DNA of 64,000 bases from Isoetes taiwanensis (taxonomy: Eukaryota > Streptophyta > Lycopodiopsida > Isoetales > Isoetaceae): positions 7,944,779-8,008,778 of the forward strand of contig JAJEKV010000059.1 of NCBI GenBank assembly GCA_021234155.1, read 5' to 3'. The notes beneath the pieces are model-generated. The model made no database searches, was not told the DNA's origin, and saw only the letters and a list, made by a program, of their open reading frames with translations. A program made the translations under genes and the position numbers. Shown here piece after piece: positions 32,463-43,000 of the stretch; position 1 is the stretch's first letter; each line of letters begins with the position of its first letter.

Positions 32463-34050
32463 TGTGACGTTCCACGTATTTATACGGTCTACTATACGGG
32501 ACACGTACAAATACAAGCACGTCACTCCCTAAAGGTACGCTACCATGGGGGTATGTACAAAGGATTAAATTAGCTATGCTAATTTAACACATTAATAATA
32601 ATAACCTATAACCTAGGAAATTAGGATAATTACTAATTGGGAAGGCGCCACCTGCCCCAATCGATTGGGCAGCATGGGGGTTGCCAAGTTTGGATGCCAA
32701 CTTGACCCCTATCCCCTGGGATTGACTCCTCAAGATCGACCAAGGAAGGCCAGGAGCCGAGCCCATCAACCACCGAGAGAACCACCATACCGGGTCGTCC
32801 CTCGTGAAGCCACAAACACGTACTGAATCTTCAACTGCCAGGAGATGGAGGCGCCCCATGGGAACGAGTCCAGCCAGAATTCAGGTAGGTGGCTATGTGA
32901 ACTCTAGTTAGCACTTGGTTGTGTCCGTCTCTCTCTGTTCTCTTTGTAAATCAATCATAGAAACTAACCCTTGATTGTACAAACAAGTTCTCTTTATATT
33001 CAATTCTGGTTCTTACTCTGAAAGGATGGATTGTTAGCTCTTTGTTTAATTCGACTCAAAATCGGGGGGATTACGGGGGTAGAGGCCTCTCAACCGTGTA
33101 TAGTGGTATGCTCCTAGATAGCATACCGCAAAGTCCCATTAATTGCGGCACAGTGCACAAGAACCCACCGGGTCCTAGATGCTATGGTCCGCTTAGCACC
33201 GCACAAGGAACACAAGTGGTGACATGAGGGGTGGGGTCTTGCACGAGCATACAAGGCTCCCGAGACTCCTACAAATGGGCTAGGCCTGATGGCCTGGCCG
33301 TGAGGTCCGGTATGGGTCCGACACTCCCAGGTGTAGAGGTGTGATCCGTATGGAGCACCTTGCACTTTGAGTAGATTTAGGGTGAGTAAGTCGGCACGGA
33401 TCGGGGGGGTCGCCTTTGATGCGGCACGTATTCTCTAGCTCACCCATGGAACCACCGTGATTACGGAAGGGGACGCTTCCCAGGCACGCCTCATCATCGG
33501 ACCAGGCGCCATGAACACGGTAGGCTCGAGAGGGTGATGCCCCGAGTTTGCGTCTCCTAAGGCTATAGCAAAGCCATAGCGTGAATTGACCCATCCGCAA
33601 AGTGTGCAATGGGGAGGGGCGGATGGAGTGGACAACCCTAGCCAATGTTCTATGCCATAACGCCATGCCAAGACTTCGGTCTGGCCGATCTCTTGAGGCC
33701 CAGTGCCATTCGATCCCCCGGAGTCCGAGGGGTAGAACCCGGGGTTTGGGTGTTTTCTTAGGATTAGATGCATATTCTATGCCGTTGGTATTTTGGATGG
33801 ATGTGCCACCCTTCGTGGTGGTTATTTATGTATATTAGATCTTTGTGTGCTAACCCTTGTATTCATGCTTCCGCGACGTAGGAGTCCCATTGAAGGCGTG
33901 GGCGAATGACCCCTTCAGTCCTTCTTCGGCCTCATTTCATAGATGGCCCAAATAGGCGGAGGGCCCCGCTCATGGTGAGATGATTGCCATGGGAGGGAAA
34001 GTCCTCGTATGTATACGTCCCGAGGGTCGATATATATTAAGGGCGCCACA
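32463..34050 (+). repeat. Chromovirus 3' LTR
   Basis: It begins TGTGACGTTCCACG like the 5' LTR and ends near 'gggcgccaca'. It is the near-identical partner of 20953-22535, with differences clustered in GC-rich parts, mostly missing or extra single bases and dinucleotides. Confidence 0.9.
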
Positions 34051-34059
34051 CTTTGGCTC

Positions 34060-34500
34060 GCCTCGCCCTTAATTTCTTTTGTTCGGGGATTGAACCTCTT
34101 GGTCGATCCAACCTCTTTCAAGCAATCCGGCATCTTCCGTGCCGCGTTTTCTTCTAATGCACCATTCCAGTTCGTTAATAGACGTGTTTAAGCTGATTTC
34201 CAGGTTAATCGACTCCTCCATCTGTAAAAAAAACGTGAAGGCTTAAAATAAGCTTTGAATACAAAAAAAACAGAGTTCCTGATGGCGCTGGCTCTGTTTA
34301 TTACCTTAAACTAATCGGTCGAGTCAAGCGCGGCAAAGACTTGCAAGATTCGGCGAAAAATGGCCCTTTCCGCTTGAGCCGGCCTGGAAGGGTAAAGGAT
34401 CTTGGCGCACAAATGCCGGACTTAGCCATCGCCCGAGTATCGAATTCCCTTCCTCCCAATCCCCACCGGCCCACGCGGCGTCTCCCTAGTCGTCAACGTC
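34060..34500 (-). pseudogene. Transposon-encoded gene, 5' portion, unknown family
   Basis: On the minus strand a frame from about 34455 ('MAKSGICAPRSFTLPGRLKR') reaches a GTAATA donor near 34305. After an acceptor near 34205 a second exon begins 'MEESINLEISLNTSINELEW' and continues to the chromovirus insertion. The reading direction points into the frames at 20950 and below, so these are probably the first exons of the gene split by the chromovirus. Confidence 0.4.
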
Positions 34501-34669
34501 ACGGAAAGTTCTTTCCCCCTCCCGGAATCCGCTTCATTGGCTAGTGTATGCGGTTTTAATCCCCCGTGTATTTAATCCCGCCGCTCAACGAGGGGCTTCG
34601 ATGTGTCCACGTGGACGCTCCGATAATCACACCAGATATAGAACCCGGCGGACAGCATGGTCCCACGGC

Positions 34670-35375
34670 CCACGGTGGTGATCCCGGAGGCGGGGATAAC
34701 GCGGCCGATATCGGACCGCCGATATCGGCCCCAGGGTGGTGATCCCGGAGGCGGGGATAGCGCGGCTGATATCGGACCGCCGATATCAGCTGTGCGTGTG
34801 GTGATCCCGGAGGAGGGAATCACACCAGATATCGAACCCGGCGGGCAGCATGGTCCCACGGCCCACGGTGGTGATCCCGAGGCGGATAACGCTGCCGAGC
34901 ACGGACCCGGAGATCGCCCCACGGGCAGGATCCCGAGGCGGGATAACGCGGTCGAGATCGGATCGCCGAGCATCACCGCGGCGGTGGTGATCCCGAGGAG
35001 GGAATCACGACCTCGGTATCGGTGGATCCCGAGGCCGATCTCCACGGCCGATTTCGCATCAAGTATCGGCCATCGGGCGGTGACGCGGATCCCGTGAGGC
35101 CGGATCTCCATGGCTAATTTCTACCGCGCAAGTATCTGGCCACGCTTGGGGATCCCGAGGCCGATCACAAGATGGTGATCCCGAGGCGGGAACACCACGG
35201 ACGCCCGGACAAGCGTCAAGCGGGGCTGACGGCCCATTTTTCGCCTTCGCGGTGTCAAGACGGAAATGGGGGGTCCTAAAACGGATTCCGTCGAGCCCTG
35301 GTGGTGATACCGGAGGCCGGTATTTTTTCCTCCGGGATCCCCGAAACCAGGGTAAGACTATCCTGAGCCGGTACC
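34670..35375 (-). repeat. Right terminal and subterminal inverted repeats
   Basis: The outer 34990-35375 pairs with the left end at 17682. Inside it, from about 34670, are at least seven copies of 'gtggtgatcccggaggcggg'-type palindromes. Many copies here lack a CC or GG that is present on the left ('gatcccgaggcgggataacg' rather than 'gatcccggaggcggggataa'). Confidence 0.8.
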
Positions 35376-36763
35376 GAGTGGAAGAACGAAAGTGCCACAG
35401 AAGCATGCGTTATTGAAAACTGAGCTGCGGCCAAATCATCGGCTCCAACTGGAATAGAGCAAATCGATCCAGCGCTTCCTTTCTTTTATCCATCTTGCCG
35501 GAACTGGGCATCTATTATTTCTTCCTTACAACATTGCGCCTCCACATTACAAAACCCTAAATTCATTTTACAAGCCATCTCCAAATCACTGGATCATGCC
35601 TTGCCCTGCCCAACAACTTTGTATGGTTTGAAAAGGCCAAAACTTTCTACCTTATGAAAGAGTCAAGACAACTTGATCTAACCACAAGGATACTAGAGGC
35701 TCTGCAATACAACCTTCCCAAAAATAATACGTGATACGATTAAAAGAAAAAACAAGAATAAAAGTCTAGTGGATAAACAGATCCAACTAACCAACTTCTC
35801 TTTCACAGGTGCAATGACCAACTTCTCTTTCAACTTCTCTTTCAGAGGTGCAATGACCAGAAAGACTAATATTATCACACCATTTTACCTCTCAGCTCAA
35901 GCTGAAGAATTTTTTGTTTTTAAGCAACATGTGCTTGCCATGCAAAATTCTTTTGAAGCAGGTAGGTATTCTTTTATATATCAGTTGCTAGCTCAAATGA
36001 ATATTTGATACTTAAATTGTTTTCTTATAGATACTACATACTTACCTACCAGTGGAAGATGCATTTCCCAGTGCACATTATTTTATGTTTATTGGATTGA
36101 ATGATTTCTGGCAGAATTTTCATAATAAGAAGAAAACCATCAATGAAGTGAAGACAACTATCTACCGCTGTGAAACTTCAAGAAAATTTCAAGTGGGTTG
36201 GGTTGGCTGTTACTGTCGGCCATGGCTAGGGTTTCCGCTGAGAGGAATGCTTGAACGAGACATCATTGGGTAGTGATGCAGAGCTTCCATCAAGGGCATA
36301 AAATAGTCTGCCTGCAGAGCTTCATGGCCATAGTAATTCAATGTAGAACTACTAGATTGCCTGGTTGGTGGAATAGCAGGAGTCTTACTATAATAGAACA
36401 CAAGTCTCAATTTGAGAAATATGGCATGCAACATATAAAATGTCTCCCGCATCAACTGATTACGACTACACGACTACATTTGAGAACCCCATCCAGCAAC
36501 TTCACATCTTTAAAAATATGGGAAATATGGCAACATGCCAATGATAGAAGCAAGGATTGCAAGCGAGACAACATTTTAAGGAAGGAAGTTATAGTTCATG
36601 GTTTTGTGCAGGTCTGCAAGTTTGTGCAGCTCTGCTGAGGAGAAAAGTAAGCATGTTATTATGGCTTATGTGGAAATATTTAAGTCGTCGTAATTATTTT
36701 TTCAAATTCTAGAATTTCTAGAAGCATTTTTTGCTGAAGCAGTCATTTTTCTTCCATGTGCAG
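35376..36763. other. No recognisable gene; possible upstream exons of the pseudouridine synthase
   Basis: Frames at 35769-36008 and 36052-36273 end or begin near plausible splice sites and might be decayed exons, but none can be matched. An 'acttctctttca' triplication lies near 35794-35840. Confidence 0.3.
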
Positions 36764-38620
36764 CAATAGAAGATGATTTAGAAAGGGCAATATTTAATGT
36801 TGGCGAGATTCTTGAAAGCAACTATGATGCAAAAAGTTACATGGCCACGAAGTAGCCGTACTGATAAAGGGTGATAACAATCCTGCCAGAGGATAATGTA
36901 TCCATTACATGTTCCATTTTAGGAACATGGAATGACATCTGGTGAATTTTGTTGATAGGATTGCTTACAAGTCTAATGACATGCAATTTATAGATGAGCT
37001 CATAAAGGAAGGGTTCTAGAACTGTGTGGTCTGTGTATGAGTAGTTTTTATTATAGGACGTTACAGGGTAAGCTACATATGACCATGGTCTGACAAGCTC
37101 CTTTCTACGCTAAAGTAGGTGCATTCGCCATGCACGATTATATCTTTCAAGATGGAGCTTCCCCTCTAAGTATGGAGAAGGGATCCAGATGGTTTTGATT
37201 TGGCTGAAGCCATCAATGCCCATCTCTCACCTAGCATTCGTGTTTTTGTCATTGAACCAGTGTCAAAGTATATTCTTGGCAGCCCCTTTTTGGTTTCAAT
37301 TAACATTAGCATTAGCATATTGTGGAATAATGTTCTCAGATTTTTAATTTCTGGTGAGTCCTTTAATGCCAGATGAGCCTGCTTTTCCCATTCATATGAC
37401 TATTTTCTCCCAGCTGGTGTCCTACGGATCAAGAATAATTCTTCTCCAGATGAGGTCACTGAGCACATCTGAGAGTTTTGTCGGATGCTGGAAAGCCTAG
37501 AGGTGACATTTTTTTTGCTCATGTTTTGATAAGCTTGTATCTTTAAATATCTTTCAGACCTAAATCTTATTGCGCTTTTAATATTTATGCCTCTTGAGTC
37601 ATCTCATATTGCTTCCCTTGTCTTTTTCCTCATACTGTCATGATTGTTGAGATAACATGAAGGGACATGCTTCACTTGAAGATCAAGACTTCTTTGACAC
37701 TTAAAGCATAAAACTTTCCCGAGCTAAGCTTTTGATGCTTTGTTCATATCATGCTCCTTGCTATGGATAATAGGAGAACATGTTTCTAGAAAACATCAAG
37801 TAGATGAAGCTAAAGAGTTAGATTTATGGATGTTCTACATATTTAATACATATCCATAACTTATTATTTCTGCTCCATTATTGGTATAGTCTTAGCTTAG
37901 TAATTTTATATAGCTCATATTTATTATACTCTGGGTTAAGGCTTGTAATTTGATTTATTTGTTGTCTTGCAAGGGTAGACATCCTTTTCACAGTTATACT
38001 GTGAGGGGCCAGTATCGGGATGCTTCGCTGAAAAGGTTTGTATATTTAACAAGGCAGTCATATGCAGGGCAAGAGAATGCAAGTTCTGTGCAAGTTCTGA
38101 GCTGCTTGATTCTATCACATCAAATGATGAGAAAAAAGTGCCAAATTTGTCTAACGAAGAGGATGATTACTTGAATGAGGATGAGGACATGGGAGATCCA
38201 ATTGATGATTTGGAACAAAGGGAATTTACCGACTTTAAATGTTCTATAAAAAGAGCATATTGGTTATTTGAGCCAGATAATGTTGACATGGTCATTGCTA
38301 GGCATTTCAGACATAGAGCATCATGTACGTGTGGGGAGTTAGAGATATCTGATGCAATGTTCATAAAGGTGCAAATTACGGGTGGTACTTTAATGGTCAG
38401 GTGCGGAAGATGGTTGGGATAGTAATTGCAGTTTCCCGTAAAGCTCTCCTTTCAGATGCAATACCAATTTCCTTGTCCCTTCACTCTCGGATTGCTTTAG
38501 ACCAATTGCACATGCTGAAACTCTTGTGCTTGACACAATCCACATCTGGTACATCAAGAAGGATTGCGGCATTTTAGTCGAAGACTTTGATTCCACGGTT
38601 AGCTACATCGCTGGATGTCA
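36764..38620 (+). pseudogene. tRNA pseudouridine synthase (TruA/PUS1 family) pseudogene
   Basis: Exons that can be placed: 36764-36851 ('IEDDLERAIFNVGEILESNY'), about 37100-37290 ('DPDGFDLAEAINAHLSPSIR', 'PVSKYILGSPFLVS'), about 37413-37500 ('NNSSPDEVTEH'), 37974-38035 ('GRHPFHSYTVRGQYRD', a hallmark block) and 38068-38620 (acidic linker, 'MFIKVQITGG', 'QVRKMVGIVIAVSRKALLSD'). The family converts uridine to pseudouridine in tRNA. In the catalytic region the expected T-D-K-G-V-H-A reads T-L-K-stop-V-H-S near 37110, so the essential Asp is lost. Further damage is a TAA after 'KMELPL', a TGA after 'TEH', and a one-base shift before 'QVRKM'. The introns are retained, so this decayed in place or by duplication rather than by retroposition. 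Confidence 0.85.
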
Positions 38621-41309
38621 CAGACAGTGGTTGGAGTGATTGGTTGGAGAAGGCGGACAAATATGCTTGTATTCCTAAGACAGAGATGTCTACAGTGGGC
38701 ACTGCTTGATATAAGTGGCAAGAAGAACTTTAATAAATGCAAAAAAAAAGGCAGACAAGCAAAGGAAAAGAGAAAGGAGGCAATTTGAAAATAGACAAAG
38801 GAGGAAGGGAGATAACTTATGCTTCGAGGTTAAACAACATGCAGGACATAACAATATATTAGGGTGCTTTCCCGTGGGTAGAAAACCTCTAGGTTTCCTG
38901 AAGGTCTGGTCTGCTTTTCCGATGTTCCCATGAGCTGAGAACCGGAGTGGCTGAGGTTAAGAACCTCATTTAGAAAATAATCCCGACGAATACTTTTGGA
39001 CCTGGGCCTGACCTCATCCAGGTCTGGCCGTCCATGGGAAACAAACGAGGATCGCTATGTACGGTTTGGATTGAGGAATAAAGGGCAAATATGCCCATCC
39101 AACAGCTCTCGATGCCCGGAGTCACCCCTCGTGTGAATATGCACCCAAATCAAAGGGGGTTTTAGGGTGATTTTAATCTAAAAATGTTGGATGTAATGGT
39201 TTATGTGAATTAATGTTAATGGTAGTTATGTGGGTTGTTTTACAAAAAAAAAAATTGGGCCCTTTGGGCCCTAACAAAAGAAAACATAGGTAAAATTTAA
39301 GAGTCTAAAATATTAATTACTAAGTTTGGATATTGTAGTTGGACACATGTAATGAATGTAGGGTACAACGAATGTAATGTGAAATGTGGGATTAATCATT
39401 TATTAACATTGAAAAATACTTAGTTCATTAACCAGTCCACAAGTTTATGCTCTTCCCATAAGAGGTCCACGTGCTACTTTTGGCCAACTTTTTGGCGGAA
39501 ATATGCAAAGCATGTGGAGATGTGTTGGTGTAAACTAGGTCGCTGTGTAGGATAAATGTATTGCAACAATTTATATGGTAGTTGCCAACAAGGAATGTCT
39601 CGAGTCCATGCATGCCCCTTCAAAAGTAAACTATAACAAGAGTTAAAGATAATTCTAAATAAGTGAAAAGATGATTCTTACAAGGAAGAAATGCCCAATG
39701 AGATTTAACCAAATGCTTCACCATCTGTTTACTATGATTGAGATCTCACCAAATGCTTCACCATCTGTTTACTATGATTGAGATCTCACCAAATGCTTCA
39801 CCATCTCGTAACACTTTATTTTACAATAGAAGCAAATAACATAACACTTTTTTGTTGGAGAAGATATACTCACTTTTTTGTTGGAGAAGATATACTGCTC
39901 AGTATCATTGCATTGCAAAGCATACGAGATGATGTTACTTTATGAAACTCTCTGATCCATATCCTGTTTGTAATATGGACTGTGGCAATGTGGATTATTG
40001 CCTAATCTGAGAAAAAAGCCAAGAAACTGTGGAAGTTAGTCCTTGCCCTAGACTCGCTGGTCTATATAAAGAAGGAAGAAATCTCGAAATGGGATGTTAC
40101 GAAATGCTTCATAGTCTCTCTATTGTGAAGAAACATTCTCTGCCAAGAAAATTTTAGTTCAGACATTCCCATACCTTATAGACATGAGTGCCATGCAGAT
40201 GATTATTCTTATTTGCAGAACTTACAATAAAATCAGGTATCCATCCATATCCTATGGCAATATTAGCTAATCTAAGGAAAGAGCAACAGAATCTGCTTGT
40301 TTACATATTTAATGTAGGAAGAGCTAAAAGAAATATAATGCACTTGGTTATGATTCATGGCCAAATTTGCTTGCTTTAAAAGACCCCTAGATCATGTTAA
40401 CAGATACAAAAACCAAGCACTTATTTTAAGCAAGCAAACACAAGAAGAATAGATTTACCAGAATATGGCCATCGGTTTCTACTTTTATAGCCGTCTGCAT
40501 ACAAAACCCTGTTTTACAACTATATATTCAATCTGCTTTCTCGACCTTTGCTCACCGCCGCTTTAACCTCTAGCCGGATCGAGATGTAGACAAAATGGCA
40601 TTGTTCGATCACAAGAGCGAAGGTAAAATGCAAATCGAACACCAAGTTGACTATAACCCTCGAGATAACGCCGCCGCAAATCCGGACTCCATATCGCACT
40701 CCAAATCCGAGACAAGTACCTCAATCATCCAATGCCATATCCATCTTTGTCCGATGCAAGATCCTCACTCGGTAATTTGCCAAATCCGGACTTCAAATCC
40801 GCATGACGAGTCTTCGCCATTATAGCATGAAAAATCCAATCGATTTATCGGTTTGCTTCTCAGATCCGAGTCCGCTTACAAGAAGCGTAAAACCCTAAAA
40901 TATTTTTACACCGTGCTTGCATATCTAGCATAAAGCGTAAGATCATGAACAGTGAATCGGGCCAACAAGCGAATCGGCAAAGAACTTGTGAAGATCTTCA
41001 AACCCTAGCAAATGGGTTCGATGTTTGCATGCCTTTTCGGCCCCTTAAAAAAAAAATTAATACAAAAATTAGACTATGGTCCACCCTATGCAAATGAGAT
41101 AAATTTAATTACAACCGCACGATTTTGCCTCTTATAAAAAATCAATGGCCAAGAAACGATGCACTCTAGAAATACTATTTAGTACACATAGATGAATACG
41201 GCCACCAAATCATAGGAAAACCTTAGCAAAAAGTGTATAAAAACGCAAAAAAAACCCCCTGTCATTATGCTACATATTCTTTCCCTCTTTATCCTCGTTT
41301 TATCGGCAT
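38621..41309. other. No recognisable gene
   Basis: AT-rich sequence holding short tandem duplications and an unassigned frame at 40595-40825. A Lys/Arg-rich frame at 38715-38933 could be a remnant of the preceding gene's tail. Confidence 0.4.
39708..39896. repeat. Two local tandem duplications (40-base x2.5 and 26-base x2)
   Basis: A 40-base unit starting 'accaaatgcttcaccatc' repeats at 39708, 39748 and, in part, 39788. A 26-base unit starting 'cacttttttgttggag' repeats at 39845 and 39871. Copies within each set are identical. Confidence 0.9.
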
Positions 41310-41383
41310 AAGGTTTATGAACTCATTTAGTTGGTTTAGCATTGTTAAGGTTTATGAACTCATTTAGTTGGTTTAGCATTGTT
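41310..41383. repeat. Tandem duplication, 37-base unit x2
   Basis: Two identical copies of a unit starting 'aaggtttatgaactcattta' at 41310-41346 and 41347-41383. Confidence 0.9.
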
Positions 41384-41559
41384 AAATGGTACAAAGATAA
41401 AGGAGGAAGAATTAACTATCTTAGTTTGTCTATTCTTTCACATCCAAACATTTGAGGCTATTCGGGAGGCTAGATATTGTACTAAGTTGTGCAAGTTACT
41501 TTACTTTGAAGTGGTAACCTTAGTTGTTTCAGGGCTTGAGCAGAATTTCACAGACGAGA

Positions 41560-42210
41560 AATATTTATGAATATTTATGGCCTGCATTAGGTTATATTCT
41601 ATATAAATGGTCAAACGCTAACATTTCCGACATGAATTTGATGGAATACAAATTTGCTTTGAGTCGAAATCCATTAACTAGAGAAGGTAAAGGGGTGTCA
41701 TCCAATTTGGCTCATTGGAAGATGCTTGGTTGAACAACTTGAACAATTTCATATTACCCTCTGTTGAAATTTTAACTTGCCATGGTGCATTTTTTAACAT
41801 GAGTCATAAACAAGAATCAAGTCTCCTTGTTTAAATGTCTCTGTCTTCATTTTGTGATCAAGCAAGAACCCTGAGATGGGCATCACGCCGAAGCTCATCG
41901 AGTTGTTGAAGTTTATAGACTCTTTCCTAAAGGGCAGCATGTGGATAATGCACTATTGCCAATTTAAATCGAAGTGAAGGCAAAATGTACTCAAAAGGCA
42001 TCAAAGCCTCTTGGCCATAAACCGACAAACGTTCTATTTATATTCTCAGCAAGATCTTTACCTTGAGGATAATAAGGCGTGCTCTTCCAATAACAGATAT
42101 GAAATATTCCATGAGTTTTTTAATAATGCGATTCACAAAATGAACTCCACGGTCATTGACAAATTTCATAGGATGCAGTTTGGTGTCAAAGAAGGTTTAA
42201 GCTAGAGGTT
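41560..42210 (-). pseudogene. Ty3-type integrase remnant
   Basis: Read on the minus strand with frameshifts: 'KFVNDRGVHFVNRIIKKLM' (core region with the second catalytic Asp), a 'PYYPQGK'-like block near 42060, 'YGQEALMPFEYILPSLR' near 42000, 'ERVYKLQQLDELRRDAHLRV' near 41900 and 'GDLILVYDS' near 41830. The YGQEA.MP and ER...LDE.R blocks are those of non-chromodomain plant Ty3 elements (Tat/Athila side). Neither LTRs nor RT are seen nearby. Confidence 0.7.
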
Positions 42211-42765
42211 ACTAATAGTCTAGATTTTCAAGAATAATGAGATCACCATCATTAAGGTGTAATTCTTCCATGTGATATATGTTGGGGTCCTCGACAGGGT
42301 GAAATGATAGTTATTTAGTGATATGAGTTGGGTCAAAAGAAACCTAGGAATAGCCCATGACATGGTGAGGAGAGGATGGTTGGGAAGGAGGAGAAGGCAA
42401 TTGAGACCCACTAGGGCAAAACCATGATGGTGAATGTGGATAAGAAAGGATACGAAGGGTAGAGTGAGGGAGCGGGGGCAACATCCTTCAGTATCATAGT
42501 GAACTAAAGAGGGCTTGCAACCAGCACCCCTGCATTGCTGGCGTTCTAAATGAGCGATAGCTTGTTGAGCTTCTTCTCGGGAGCAAACCACGACATTCCG
42601 ATAGACGGCGCCGTTGCAAGCGCCTAACACTGATTGCCGCCTGCCTGCCGGCAAACACTAGTTGCTCCCTAGCGCCGCCTACCGGTTTCCCACCCGAAAC
42701 CAGCTTCTGATGGGTTCCCTAGCACATTAGGGGAGGGTGCCCTTCTTTCATCCACTCCCCTTCAA
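42211..42765 (-). other. Unassigned minus-strand frame of 144 codons
   Basis: The frame 42220-42654 is open but not recognised. It lies just upstream (in minus orientation) of the integrase remnant and could be part of the same decayed element or a chance frame. Confidence 0.25.
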
Positions 42766-42865
42766 TGGCCCACTTTTTGCTCCTTAATAGCCCACTTTTT
42801 ACCCTTTGATAGCTCACTTTTGCCCTTTAATAGCCCATCTTTGCCTTTTAATAGCCCACCCTAGG
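42766..42865. repeat. Short tandem repeat 'ccctttaatagcccactttt'-type
   Basis: Four to five degenerate units of about 22 bases ('ctttaatagcccactttttg') follow one another. Downstream, 42890-43000 has a related-looking 'tggtccattagagggttttt' repeat at similar spacing, partly the complement of the first motif. Confidence 0.75.
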
Positions 42866-43000
42866 AACTATTAAAAATTGAGCTAAATGCATGGTCTATT
42901 GATGGGCACTTGTGGTCCAATAGTCAGGTTTGAGTATTTAGTGGTCCATTAGAGGGTTTTTGGTGGTCCGTTGAAGGGCATTTGGGGGGTTTATTGGTGT

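Larger units (their letters stand above)
20953..34050 (+). mobile_element. Ty3-type chromovirus carrying extra genes, including a histone H3 fusion
   Basis: Two direct LTRs of about 1.58 kb flank a 9.9 kb interior with a primer binding site, about 4.9 kb of extra sense-strand genes, then gag, protease, reverse transcriptase, RNase H, integrase and a chromodomain, and a polypurine tract. Integrase after RNase H plus the chromodomain identifies a chromovirus. The LTRs share stretches of about 200 identical bases, so insertion was recent, yet pol is broken by many frameshifts. It sits inside the 17682-35375 transposon. No exact target duplication is seen (left flank 'ccttt', right flank about 'ctttg'). 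Confidence 0.9.
17682..35375. mobile_element. DNA transposon with long terminal inverted repeats, split by a chromovirus
   Basis: The left end at 17682 ('ggtacagg..ggatagtcttacc') and the right end at 35375 (reverse complement 'ggtaccgg..ggatagtcttacc') continue as inverted repeats for about 350 bases. Inside are repeated GGTGATCCCGGAGG-type palindromes, probable transposase-binding sites. A complete LTR retrotransposon occupies 20953-34050. Without it the element is about 4.6 kb, enough for a transposase gene, and minus-strand frames lie on both sides of the insertion. I recognise no transposase signature and found no convincing target duplication, so the superfamily is open. Confidence 0.75.
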
